DNA of 64,000 nucleotides from Benincasa hispida (Eukaryota; Streptophyta; Magnoliopsida; Cucurbitales; Cucurbitaceae), in assembly GCF_009727055.1 (NCBI RefSeq), contig NC_052349.1, forward strand, positions 30,421,682 through 30,485,681, in the 5' to 3' direction. Numbering within the stretch: the stretch's first letter is position 1; the number at the start of each line of letters is the position of its first letter. Both the position numbers and the translations under genes were made by a program. Shown here piece after piece: positions 11,696 to 23,411 of the stretch. Under the pieces are notes generated by a model, which saw only the letters and a list, made by a program, of their open reading frames with translations, had not been told where the DNA came from and made no database searches.

Positions 11696-12298
11696 TGTTC
11701 ACACGAGGTTTCCGGAGAAACTTGTTTCGTGGAGTCGAACTTGAGTTGGTGTTGTCATTGATGTTGATTTGATGCGATGTGGTTTGATCTCTAGTACTTG
11801 ATTCTATGATTCTCTCGATTGGAAGAAAAACACCGAACGTTCTTGAAGTAGAAGTAGTAAAAGTCTTGGAAAAGGTCTTCTGCTTGTTGGTGAATTCTCT
11901 CTGCGCTCTCTAGAATTGCTGACCCCCTAAATGGGAAGAGTTCATTTATTTATAGGGCTCTCTGATGGGCTTCATGGGCTTAGGCCAGGTTGGATGGGTT
12001 TAAGCTTAGTTGGCTCATGAGTTTGGGCTTAGGACCCAATTAATTAGATTTGGGTTTACTTTGACACTTAGGCCCATTTTTGGGTATAACTAGATCAAAG
12101 CCCAAATTATAACGTCAAATTGAAAAAATTAATTTTACTCAATCCAACGTCTGTCGAAAAGACAGAATTTGTCTTCAACTTCAATTTGGGACACATGTCA
12201 ACTCTTAATTGGTCACAAATTGATAATTTTGGAATTTCGTCATTAATTTAGTAAGTGGCGTGGTGATCTGTGATTGGTCCGAGATTTCTCCTCCAACA
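11696..12298 (-). repeat. 3' LTR of the Gypsy-type element
   Basis: 603 bp on the plus strand from TGTTCACACGAGG to CTCCAACA. It aligns by eye with 26551-27220 over its length; the right copy has extra sequence near 26690-26830. Shared blocks include CGTGGAGTCGAACTT and GATGCGATGTGGTT. Confidence 0.88.
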
Positions 12299-12439
12299 AA
12301 TGCCCCATTTTCGAGATTTGTGCATGTGAGTGGATGAACATCGAAAAATATAAAGCCGACATCGAGACGCAAGTAATTTGATCTTGACTTCGATGCTCCT
12401 AATTTAATTAAACCGTGAATTTAATGCACAAATTTAACT

Positions 12440-13020
12440 AAATTTTGTGATAGAGGACGACCAAACTTTTAATTTGAGAAAAGCCTCAACTTTTATCACA
12501 GACCTAATTTGATTTGAAGAGATAAAAGGTAGAAATTCGAATTTAAAAAAAAAAGAAAGAAAAGAAATTTAGGTTTCATCCCTATTTTAAATTTGATTTG
12601 GAGACAACTTAAAAATTCTGAATTTAAAATGAAAATTCAAGTTTCATCCCTAATTTAATTTGATTCGAAGATTAAAACTTAAAAACATGGTTTTAAGAAA
12701 GAAATTTGGAATATGGCCAAATTTATGAAAAACTTTGAGTTTTTTCCCAATTTAATTTGATTTTAGAGATAAAACTAAAAAATTTTGAACTTAAAATAAA
12801 GATTCAAGTTTCATCCCAATTTCATTTGATTTGGAGGTGAAAACTTGAAATTTTGGTTTTGAGAAATATATTTGGAATATGGTCAAATTTACGGAAAAAA
12901 GCTTTTAACTTTGTCCCCAATTTAATTTGATTTTAGAGATAAAACTAAAAAATTTTTGATTTAAAATGAAAATTCAAGTTCCATCCCCAATCTAATTTGA
13001 TTTGGAGATAAAACTAAAAA
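12440..13020. repeat. Degenerate tandem array near the 3' LTR (array 1)
   Basis: Segments such as CAAGTTTCATCCC, AATTTAATTTGATTTGGAG and GATAAAACTAAAAAATTT recur every 100 bp or so, with an alternating longer form containing GGAATATGGTCAAATTTA. I count about six imperfect units. It is followed by an A-rich stretch at 13014-13062 and is non-coding. Confidence 0.6.
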
Positions 13021-13021
13021 A

Positions 13022-13052
<31 letters not shown>

Positions 13053-13539
13053 GAAAAAAAAATCTATATTTAACCAAATTTTGGATTTCCTGATTTGATT
13101 TTGGATTTAGTGAAGGAAAATTGACAAAAATGACCTATTTTGAGTATGATTTTGTATTTTTGACCTATTTTTGAAAAACAAGTTTTTTTTACCCCTTGAT
13201 GATGAAAATGATATAAGCATGGAAAATATTGGTTGTACAATTACTCTTGTGCCCTTTATTAAATGTTCACTTTCAATTTCGACAACCAACCTACCAAATT
13301 AATTCAAAAAAATTCTCCACTTAAAAAATTTATTCATAAAAAATTATTTTATCCAACATGAATTGATAACAAATTATTTTTCACATTCCAACACTAAAAA
13401 TTCCTCCACCAAATTTAATTGTTTACAACCCTACAAAAAGTTATCTACACCAAATTATTTTCAAAATGATATTTTATATAAAAAAAATGAAAAAATAGTT
13501 AGACGATCGTATAGCAATGTGAAGAAAAGTTAGATGAAT

Positions 13540-14480
13540 ATTCATCGAAGCTGAGCGATTATTAGGACTGGGTAGGGGGAGGGCACCGGGTAGAGAGGGG
13601 GCGGGTATTGGGACTAAATGATCGCTTAGTACCATCGCCTAGTACTAAACGATCGCTTAGCTATGATCGATGGGAACGAGAGGGCATCGGGTAGAGAGGG
13701 GGCGAGTATGGGACTAAACGATCACTTAACGATGGGAACGGAAGAGCACCGGGTAGGTGGGTGTGCTGCAGGACGGGGCGGGTATAGGATCTAAACGATC
13801 GGCTTAAGCTATGATCGATGAATGGGAGGCAACCGGGGGTAGAAGGAGGGGGCGTGCAGAGAAAGGCGGCGGGGTATTGGGACTAAAACGATCGCTTTAG
13901 TACACATCGCCTTAAGTTATTAAACGATTCACTTTAGCCTAATGATCGATGTGGAACAGGGAAATGCACCAGTAGAGAGAGGGCACGCAGAGAAAGGGGA
14001 AAGTATTGTGACTAAACGAGGTTGCTTAGTACCATTGCCTTAGCTACTAAACGAATCGCTTCAGCTATGATCGGTGGAACCTAAAAACGATTACGTTGGA
14101 CTTTCTAAACGAATGGCACTACACGATCGTTTAGACTACGAGCAATACTAAAAGATGCGATGAACGTCTACGCGGTAGTGCTGGAGCGATCGTTTAGATC
14201 TAGAACCCTAAGCAGATCGTGCATGGGAACATAATAATACGTTGGATTTTCTAATAAAAGGAATGGTAACTTACAATGATCGTTAATAAAGCTATGACGA
14301 CGCGCTAAAGCGAGTGCAATCGTTTAGACTGTTAGAGCTAAGCGATCGTCCTGAATGTAAGGACTAAAACGAATCAGCACTTACACATCAAAATATCTAT
14401 CTATTGACGCGCGCTAAGCGATGCGATCGATTTAGATGATAAGCTAAGCATTGTGGCGTAAGGAACTAAACGATACGTTG
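13540..14480. repeat. Tandem array of ACGATCGCTTAG-rich units (array 2)
   Basis: Units of very roughly 90-140 bp contain GGGCACCGGGTAGAGAGG, then GGTATTGGGACTAAACGATC, then TATGATCGATGGGAAC. Clear copies start near 13574, 13680, 13742, 13830 and 13960; beyond 14080 only the ACGATCG-like core continues in a diverged form. The core is partly palindromic (CGATCG). The array is much more GC-rich than its surroundings and non-coding. Confidence 0.65.
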
Positions 14481-16869
14481 GGAATATTCTTAAACGATAT
14501 AGAAGGCGGAAAGGAAGAAAAAAGAGAGAAAGAAAAAAAAAAACAGAAGAAAAAGAAAAAAGAGCAAGCGACCGTTTTCTCAAAGGCGCAATCCAAGTTC
14601 AGCCGACTTATATAAATGCGACCACTTTCAGAACCAGCCCAACCTACCAAAATAATTAATATATCCACAAAAATTAATTTATCCGAAAAAACTATTTCTA
14701 AGACTGATATATCTCTTCATCAAAGTTGATTTCTCTTCAATCAAAATTGTATTCTCCTCATCAAAATCTCCACATAAAAAGTTTCTCTTTAATCAAAAGT
14801 TCCACAAACTTAGAATACTCACGAAGCTGTAATTTTGTAGCACTCGCTGTCAAAAGAAAAAAGGATTATCGTATTTCAATAATTTAATATGATCTCTTAA
14901 AATAAAGGATTCATGAAAAAATATGAACCAAAACCCTCCATAATAACTATCAACTTTGGTGCCCTCCCACCCTACCCAAGATCCAATACAAACCGGCCAA
15001 AGCCAAAAAAAGAAGAAGACCAGCGAGAGAACAGCCACCACTACTAACAACATACCCGTCTTTCTACACTATCGTTCTTTCCATATACTTTTCCCAGACC
15101 TAACCGAAATACCAACTGCATTTCCACCATACCGGTCGAAAATCCACTTATGGCCCGACCTGGACCATCATACCACCGGCAACAATCCCTAGCTCCCAAG
15201 TCTATCTCAAGCAACCTTCAAATTGCAAGACCGCCCCAGCAAAAAACACGGTCCACAATGTTATGAAGACCAAAAGAACCTAGGTAAGATCGAATTTTTA
15301 GGGAAACGCATTTTAGCTCAAAACATATTCAGGAAAATGCTGAACAATGAATGCTTTAGGAAAAAAAATAACATTTCAAAACGATAGATCTAAACATAGA
15401 TTTCAATATTCACACAAGAACCACTTAAACATAACCGAACCAAATCAAAACACCATGCAGTAAAAAATGAAATCCAAATACCATATAGTATGAAAAAAAT
15501 CCCAAATGAATCTATTAATAGAAAAAGAGAGAAATAACGCAATAACAAGGAATGAATGGGAATAGGCGAAGAGAAGTAGAAACATTAAGAAGGTGAGATG
15601 AACCGGCTTTGAACATGCAAGCAACGAGAAGAGTGAAAATGGAAAGAAACGCTGAGGGATTTAAGGAGCCAGGTATAATACGAGTAGGAGACTTTAAATG
15701 AATCCGTGAAGGAAGCTGTAATTTGAAAGGTAATATTTCACTTCCTTTTTCAAAATTGTGGGGGTCAAAAAAACATATTATTTTAAAAAGGGTCCAAAAA
15801 TCAAAATCAAAAAACTTGAAAAAGTATTCTTTAGTTAATTGTTCTATAGTGAAAGCCTCAATATAAATATGTAGGTCAGACCCTAATGCAGTTACCATCT
15901 CAAACAGTTACAAATCTTAAAAAAAAAAGGAATTAAATTTCCACCTTTTTAAAAAAAGGTAAATTTCCTTTTTTTTTATTTTTCTTACTTACATTAGCGC
16001 CGAGCACAACTGAAGATGCCGGGAGCAACGAGCCCCTACAGAGCGCTAGACCAATCACGCTCCAGCCCATCAACCACGTAGTGAAGCCAAAGCCGTGATT
16101 GACACACCAAAGCCACAAGAACCCAGACGAAAAACCACGTCTTAAATGAGACGAGAGCCGAGCCACCAGTCTGCTTCACTTACTCAACCATCGTTTAACT
16201 TACCATTACCACTCGCGCCAATCGTCGTACCCCGCTCGTTCAACTATGCATGATCCATTCGAGAAAACTCGGCATCGCGTCGTTTGCTCGAATGCATTCC
16301 ATTGCTCTGTCCCAGCCGAGTCCTACCCCGGCAAGGTTTACTTGCCGAGCCCTAAATGAGTTTGCTGCAGATACCCGCTATGACTTGAAAATAAATGGAG
16401 GAGGAAACAAAAAGCCAATAGAGGTCCGACAGACACCCCTTCATTATGCCCTTTTCACTCTTTTTTTTTACAACTAGAAATTTTAATGATTATTCTTGCT
16501 TATTATCATTCTTATTGCTTTTATACAGCAAAAAATACCTTTCTGTTTTTTTTTTCACTTTCTATTTCCCTACATATTTTCTTCTATGCTTTTTTATTTT
16601 CATTTTACTCTTTTTTTTTTTCTATTCTCTCTCTCTTTTCTTTTAACTTTAATTGAACTATCCTTTTTGTTCCCACATAACTTTCCCCCTCAGTTTTATA
16701 TATATAGAAATTTAAGTGACTCACGAACTCGCACATTTAGGGCAGATATATTTTTTCCCTTAATACTCCACCGACTCCATCGAGTAATTTTCTGCAAAAA
16801 GGGTGAGGTTTTTTTTATATTTTTTTTTTATTATTGCAAAAGAGGCTTAATATATCAACTCAGTTGATC
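14481..16869. other. Non-coding interior of the Gypsy-type element, no gene recognised
   Basis: Between arrays 2 and 3 I see no reverse transcriptase, integrase or other known protein on either strand. ORFs up to about 127 aa occur but are low-complexity or unrelated to any family I know. There is a pyrimidine-rich stretch at 16440-16690. By position this is where the 3' part of pol and the post-pol region should be. Confidence 0.5.
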
Positions 16870-17570
16870 ACCTAGAGATGACCTCGGAACAAGGTCATAC
16901 CCTTGTATATATTGATAATGATGCTATGGGAAAGTAAGAAAAGGAGGGGGGAGGGCCTAGAAAGTGAGCTTAAAACAACTCCGCAGCATCAGGATAATAA
17001 CTTAGGGATGATCCTGAAAAAAGATATCACACTATGTACATTAAATTAGAAATCGTCATGGCCGGGAGGGGGTGCGGGGGGGATAGAATAGACTAATATA
17101 AACTCCTCCCCATTTGACATACAACCTACCGGGATGACCCCGGATAAAAAGGTAAAAAACCCATACTCGTTGATACAAATATTGATCGTCAAAATGGGGT
17201 ACAAGAAACACCAGACAAAGGTCCCGAACAAGCATTTAAAACTCCCTCATTCGACCAACCTAGGGATGGTCCTAAAAAGGTTTACCCTTGTACATTTTGA
17301 TCATCATGGGGGCCTTGGAAAGGCTTACAACTCCCCCATTCGATCAACCTAGGGATGACCTTGGAAAGGTCTACCCTTGTAAATTTTGATCGTCATGGGG
17401 GGCTCCGGAGAGGCTTACAACTCCCTTATTCAATCAACCTAGGGATGACCCCGGAAAGGTCTACCCTAGTACCTCGATCAACATAGAAGAGCCTTGGAAA
17501 GGCTTACAACTCCTCATTCGATTAACTTAGGGATGACCCCAGAAAGATCTACCCTAGTATACTTGCTAGA
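16870..17570. repeat. Tandem array of about 100-bp units (array 3)
   Basis: Repeated segments are CAACCTAGGGATGACC, then GGAAAGGTCTACCCTTGTA, then TTTTGATCGTCATGGGGG, then GAAAGGCTTACAACTCCC. At least four clear copies lie between 17250 and 17560. Two or three longer, more diverged ones lie between 16870 and 17250. A CT-rich run follows at 17578-17620. It is non-coding and lies on the 3' side of the internal region. Confidence 0.75.
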
Positions 17571-17639
17571 CCCCTCATTTTTTTTGTCGTTCTCTCTCTC
17601 TCTCTCTCTTTTTTTTTTCAATCATCTTTGAACCATGCG

Positions 17640-19054
17640 ATTGAGACTCATCCCCTTATGACACTTTTTTTTTTGGCAGAAGGATGGTTTACTTCATCGA
17701 GCACATTTCATCTGGCGAGAGATACCTCATGATTCTTAAAGACAGGGTTCAGCCTATAAAGGATGGACTTAGCCTTCTTGTGGCAAAGTCTAATTAGTTG
17801 GCTCTTTCGCTAATCGCTGGCTAAGTTAGACAACAACGTGATCCTTCCTAAATTATCAATGGACGTGCCTTGGAGTTGGGGAGAACACCATGGGTTTTAC
17901 AATCTTCTATTCATGAGGAGGCCCCTAACCCTGACCGAGTTCTAACTCTCAAATGTTGTATAATTGAGGGCTAAGTCCACTGGAAAACCATAATGGAAGT
18001 TCCTGGAGAATTCAGCTTTGTTAACTGTTATTGGGAGTGGCTCGAATTTATAGTGGTCGAAATGAGCGATTCCTTTGCGACATCAGTTTATTTGGCACAG
18101 TGATGACCTCCCTATACACGTATGATTGCAATGGTGACATAGTTCGAGACTGTGAAGCTTGGTGCCCTTAACCAACACTATTCGTACCGCGGCGGGCGAA
18201 GTATCAATTTCTTTGTGGGACCTCTGGTCGTTCGGGGTTCTTCCAATCAAGCGAAGCTTTTACGAGGAGGTGGTTTCTTCCCTCAAAGAGTTAACCAAAT
18301 TCACCTATTTAAGCTCGTCCACCGTGGATTGACAACCGTCCTCCAGACCTTGTGGAGCATTCTCCACTTCCTCCTCGATCATATCATCTTCAGATTCTTC
18401 AGTGATGGTGATATGGTGGCATGAAGTTTCACCTTCCTCCTACTCTAAATTTCCATTCTGAGGGTTGGTGAAAGACAACGTCGTGCCTCTTTACCCTTGA
18501 GCGAGCCCTTGCTTGTGTTTAAAGTAACGAAGGTCTTTCTCTTCATTCGTGAGGGGACGATACTACGAATTTCTCTGTCACTTTTTGCCTCACTTGATGG
18601 TTTCTTGTTCGATAGCCTTTCAACGTCTTTAAGGACGAGACGTCGCCAAATTGACGCCCGAGGTATTGGCCTCATCTTTCTTATAGTCATATTGAGGGTT
18701 TCACTGTGAGCTTTTACTTTCCCCGTGTCTCACTAGAGACATGTTTGTCGAGGTAATCTTCAATGCTCTCATGCTTCAGGCGATAAAAAAGGGGGTGCGG
18801 GGTTTTCCTTCGCTTTCTTTCGGAACTGCGCCTAATCTCTTAAAGGCTGAAGGTCGCGCCACTACCGGCGGCTGACAAATGATTTCCTCCTTTCCTTTAT
18901 TAGGCAGAGTCAACCTTTGAAAGGTTGAGTGTCGAGTAGCTCCCGAAATCGTATGTGGACTTCCCCTTTCTACTTCCATCATACTCAATCTCTCGAAGAC
19001 CAAAACATGTGCTACAGACGACCTAATATGGTCGAAGGCTGAGGCTCTTTTTAT
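17640..19054 (-). pseudogene. Remnant of the gag-pol polyprotein between protease and reverse transcriptase
   Basis: On the minus strand, 19054-18440 holds recognisable linker segments of this Gypsy lineage: LVFERLSMMEVER, FQRLTLPNKGKEE, ASIWRRLVLKDVE and VPSRMKRKTFVTLNTSKG. They are followed by QGLEDGCQSTVDEL near 18340. The reading frame is interrupted several times. The sequence should then run into reverse transcriptase, but after VNLV the match is lost and only stop-rich sequence follows to about 17640. This marks the break that removed pol. Confidence 0.6.
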
Positions 19055-19059
19055 TGGGT

Positions 19060-21083
19060 TGATGCCTTAAAGTCTCGTGTCCTGTAGTTTGTAAACAATT
19101 TGTACGAACGTTTGTGATGTATAATATATGATATTTACTTCACTTCTTGATTTTGCTCATTTGGATGTTTTATTTGCTTTACCACAAACCAATAAACTAA
19201 AATCCTTGGTTGTCTTTATGTAATTTAAGCATGTATGTAGTGACATACAAGTGGATCATGTCTTAAGTGATAACCAAAATGGTTTGTAGTATATGGATGT
19301 AGGAGGGAAGCCTTATCCTAGTAACGCTACGGATGTGGCCCGCTTTGTGGAATAGTTATAAGTGTTGTGACTTGTCACAGATGGTTTGATCCGGGCATCC
19401 TATACAAAAAGTTTGTATAAGACCCGACCAAGAAGTGTTAATGTCTCGTTATATACCATTGTTCATGACAGAGACTTCACGTCACTAGGATGATCATAGG
19501 TAACATGACCTCAATCCTGAGTGAGTTGGAAACTCTTGCCGTTGAGGGCGGTCCTTTGATTTACATGGGTGCGAGTGGCCAGGCTGCCGACTCAAACCTA
19601 ACACTTTGGGGATTCGTCTGATTTGGGAGCTAGGAACTCAGCTACACAAGATGGAACTCACTCATTCTCCGAAGCAGGGGTAAGTAGATAGATAGCTCCT
19701 TTAAGGGTTGATCCCAGGGCTTGAACGATGTGGCGCCACACACCTTCTCATGGCCGAAGAGGTGTTCACACATATTTGGACTATGTTGTATTGTTCATTA
19801 GAGGGATCAGTGATACTTAAGGAGTGAGATGTAATTAGAGGGGCAAAATGGTAAATTGACCCAATTGTACTTATGAGCATCTGTGAAGGGTTAATGTACT
19901 CATGATTGGTTATATCCGATGGACACAGAAATATATCTGTGGTAAGAAGAGTTCAGCTGTCGGTCTTTAGTGGAATGTTTGGCAGTTAATGGATGATGGA
20001 TCTCGTGGCTAAAGAGTTTAGTCAGTTATTCACGTACCGTTGGAGCTTCGAGCCATAGGTCCATAAGGTCCCCTTGGTAGCTTGGATACAAGTCGAGAAT
20101 CAGTTTTTGGGCCAGTTTGAAATGTTCAAACTGATAAGAGGCAGTTTAATTATATTGATATAATTAAACTGGTTAATTATATATGATATGATTGACTAAA
20201 TGTATGAGTACATTATTTTGAAGGAAATTGGATATAAATATGATTTATATCAAGTAGAGGAGAAAACACTATAGTTGATATATGATTCAAACTATAGGTT
20301 ATGAATATAATAAGATTATATTTATTAATTTATTATTTGGACGGTTATGAGATAATTGGCCGGCGTTTTCTCCGAATTAGTGCGTTAGTGGGAAGTTCAA
20401 TTCAGTTTTAGTAACTGAAAAATAAAATGAAAGTGGTTTTCATTTTACAAAGGAGGCGCATAATCCTAAACGGGGTGAAAAGCCTTCTATTGCTTAGTGT
20501 TTGAGAGCCTATACGATAGCGCCCGCTCACTAAACGATCTCACACCCACATGCCCTTCATCTAAACGACCGCTTACCTTTTCATAGACGATCACTTAGCA
20601 CCTGAGCGTAACTAAACGATCGTATAGACGATCGCTTAGCTTTTACTATACGATTGTGTATCCTGCACTAAACGATCAAGCACTCGACTATATGATAGTC
20701 TTTTCATTTCTCCCACTTGCTTGATCTTAGTACACGATAGTCTTTCCTCCTCTCCTCTACCAATTCTATCAAAGCCCGCCCTTTGGATTCTTACTCCGAG
20801 AATATTGAGGGCTCCGAGTGGTGGTGTCGTCTCCATTGCTTGTTGTTCGTGCGAAGCTGTTCGTGTAGACGACCATGGTGTTGCTAGGCGATTACTTGCT
20901 GGACTAGAAAGAGCGAGAGGAGTTCATTCACGGTGAAACCGAGTTTTGTGATGTTCTCCAGGTCTTTTGTTTTTTTATCTTTTAAACATGCCAATAATTT
21001 AGTGTTATCAATGCATATCTGTATGTTCGAATGTATATGTGGAAATTCTGTCACAATGAATTGGAAACATCCGCTTCCGCTCA
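19060..21083 (+). mobile_element. Solo LTR inserted in the Gypsy-type element, plus orientation (insertion B)
   Basis: A 2024-bp segment begins TGATGCC and ends CCGCTTCCGCTCA (TG...CA). It interrupts the minus-strand gag-pol reading frame. Flanks TGGGT (19055-19059) and TAGGT (21084-21088) form a 5-bp target duplication with one mismatch. Its first 500 bases align with the reverse complement of the insertion at 23412-25488 and with 59663-60547. Shared parts include GTAGTTTGTAA, TACAAGTGGATCATG, AAGTGATAACC and GACCTCAATCCTGA. It contains no internal coding region, so it is a solo LTR. Confidence 0.8.
20515..20700. repeat. ACGATCG motif cluster in solo LTR B
   Basis: Within 190 bp the motif recurs as ACTAAACGATCTCAC, CTAAACGACCGCTTA, AGACGATCACTTAGC, ACTAAACGATCGTATAGACG and ACTAAACGATCAAGC. 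It is the same motif that dominates array 2 at 13540-14480. Confidence 0.6.
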
Positions 21084-22800
21084 TAGGTACTCTTGTATAA
21101 GAGTTCCTTCACTTTTATCTTTGCCCTTCTTTTCCCTTGCATCATCGACTTCTTCTGCAGTGATATGATTGCTGTTGGCCACCTTTTCCTTCGCCTTTCT
21201 GGCTATGCAAACTGACTCCGATGATTTATATTCGAGTCTCGTCCTCGAGGTAGGTATAGCGTGCCCCTTTTGCAAAAGCTTCTTTTGGGTCGACAAGAGT
21301 CTAGGTTGCTCATAAATATTCAAGCTCTTGAACTCATGTGAGTTGTGAAGTCATAACCTGCCTTCACCAACAACTTATAAGCCTTAGGATCGAATCCGTC
21401 TTTAGTTCGCTTCTTGGGCAGATTTAACTTCGTCATTTCTGCCTCCAACTTGTAGACTTCCTGCTTCGTTATCGGTGTAAGAGGTGTGATGAAACTCTTC
21501 TTTAGGATTTCTATATCGCTGACCTGCAAACCTTTTGAGCATTCCGTAAAAGGTGACTCCCCCTTCTTCCGTCTCGACAAAGGGACATAGCACAGAATTG
21601 GAGGTCCTAAGGCCTTTTCATCCCTCACCATTGGTGTCTCTCCAACGCGGCGGAGGTCCCACTCCCTTTTGAGCTGGAGGCCTACGCTTTGTTACCTGTT
21701 TCATTCCTTGTACCAACTGGTGACCTTGATCAAGATCTACCTGCTTTCTTTTCTAACAAGGTCTCTGCTGGCATTACTTCACCGGAATTCTCATTCTTCA
21801 AGTAAAATTTCGCATCCGTGAAGTGAGATTCGACCTCTAAAAATGGATTAGAGTCTGCTTCAACCTTCTTAATCCCATCATAGTAAAACTTGAAACATTG
21901 ATGCAACGTGGATGTAATCATACCATTCCCATGAATCTAAAGGTGCCTCAGTAGCAACCCATAGGTGGTTTTTGAGTTTATAACGTGAAACAATGCATTA
22001 GCCTTCAGGTTGCCGAGGAAAAGCTCTAAGCATATCATGCCTATTACCCTTTGGCTGCCTTGATTGAACCCCTGAATCACCAATTATTGTTCGAAAACTC
22101 TTCCATGAGGATGCCTAACTTTTTCATAGTTGCTTTAGATATTATATTGATAGTGGATCCATTATCGATGAGAATCCGACCGATTTTTTGTTCCCGAATG
22201 AGACATCAAATGCTTATTGTGTAACTTGGATCCTAGCAGCAGATATTCGTCTGAGAAGCCTATGGACGTACAACACGAGGCATACACACGTGTTGTGGAG
22301 GTCGGTGCACCAGATACATTGGAATCTAACAACGCCTCAATGAAGGTCGTCTTAGCTTCTTACGGGAGTGAGAACAGGTCATCTATGCTGAATGGCGATA
22401 CGCTCATTGATTCTTCTGTCGATTTTAATATGCTTAGGATGGTATCTTCTTCTATGGTGCTGACAACATGACATGTAGTAATCTCTGATGTTTCTCCTGA
22501 ACTCCAATCGCAGAAGTTCTCTGGGAGGAAATCTGCCAATGTCACCTCTCGCTTGAGACGAGGAACGTTCTTATCTCCCTTCTCAACAGTCTTGGGCTTT
22601 TGAGCCTTCTTTCTTCTCGTCCTCTTCTGGGTCTTGCTCCATCTTCTATAACTTCGATATGAGCATGACTCTTTTTTGGTAGGGCTCAACTTTTTCTTCT
22701 TTCGGCGTGTCACGAGGATCCAACCTTCGTCTTCGTCACTATCAATGCATTCTCCTTTGTTTTGTAGATCTATGACTTGGATCTTCTGTTGGAACCGTAC
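21084..22800 (-). pseudogene. Aspartic protease and linker region of the Gypsy-type polyprotein, broken
   Basis: On the minus strand, the segment from about 22800 includes an acidic/basic linker, then the retropepsin site region RILIDNGSTINI near 22180 (DNG in place of the usual DSG/DTG, as I recall for this lineage). LVIQGFNQGSQR and LHQCFKFYYDGIKKVEADS follow near 21900. Further on, YVPLSRRKKGESPF and RTKDGFDPKAYKLLVKAGYD lie at 21590-21320. QPRLLSTQKKLLQKGHAIP follows near 21300, running into insertion B. Stops and frameshifts separate these pieces, so no protein is made. Confidence 0.75.
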
Positions 22801-22819
22801 AATCACAAGTTTGAAGGTC

Positions 22820-23411
22820 CTAAATTTGGACCAAACTTTCCATTTCCTTATAACATACGACCGATGTCAGTGTGCTTAGAGTTACTTCCACTGAGGCATG
22901 ATTTGTTTGAGCAACCTCATCCAAGTCTAGCTTAATCTTCCTTTCACGAGCCAATCTTAGGATCAACTCCTTTAGCACAAAGCATTTTTCAACTGGGTGG
23001 CTAACGACCCTATGGTACTTGCAGTAGTTGGGGTCATTTACCTTCTCTGCCTGTTCTGGCCATTTACACTCTGGTAACTAGATGAGTTGCCTTTCCAGTA
23101 GTTGCTCAAGCATATCCGCCATATCAGAGTCAGGGAATGGGTAGACTTTTTCCTGCCTCTCCTTCAAGGTTAGGCGACGTCTTTCGCCTTCCTCCTCTTT
23201 CTTTTTCGTCTTTTTTTCCCCTTTTGTGGAAAACTTCAGTGGGGTCGTATTGATGACCATTGATTTCTCCATGGCGGTCTTCACAATCTTCTCAATGTCC
23301 TTTATCTCATTCTTATCTTTCTTCATCTCAGGGATCAGTAAATCCTTCGTCCTCCTATTGGTGATGCTCAACTCCATGTCGTGGGCGTGAATCACTAATT
23401 TTTCAAAGGTA
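22820..23411 (-). pseudogene. C-terminal half of gag (after insertion A)
   Basis: The minus-strand reading resumes immediately after the nested LTR with TFEKLVIHAHDMELSITNR, and runs through RRRLTLKERQEKVYPFPDSD and DMLEQLLERQLI to a stop near 23080. Past the stop, a histidine/cysteine segment YCKYHRVVSHPVEKCF near 23010 resembles the zinc-knuckle part of this gag family. The piece is the direct continuation of the gag at 25494-26488. Confidence 0.8.

Noticed and set aside
15515..15898. Minus-strand ORF of 127 codons in the Gypsy interior
   Set aside because: No similarity to integrase, envelope-like or other retroelement proteins that I can recognise; surrounded by stop-rich sequence.
16250..16867. 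Several plus-strand ORFs in the pyrimidine-rich stretch
   Set aside because: Phe/Leu/Ser-rich translations produced by T-rich DNA; no domain and no consistent gene structure.
12440..17570. Possible CRISPR-like array because of repeated units
   Set aside because: Units are long, degenerate, lack unique spacers, and sit inside a plant retrotransposon.
17640..18440. Possible reverse transcriptase downstream of the protease remnant
   Set aside because: No YxDD-type motif or RT-like segment was found on the minus strand; after VDEL the lineage match stops.
22217..22471. Plus-strand ORF of 84 codons
   Set aside because: It is antisense to the minus-strand gag-pol remnant, whose translation matches a known retrotransposon lineage.
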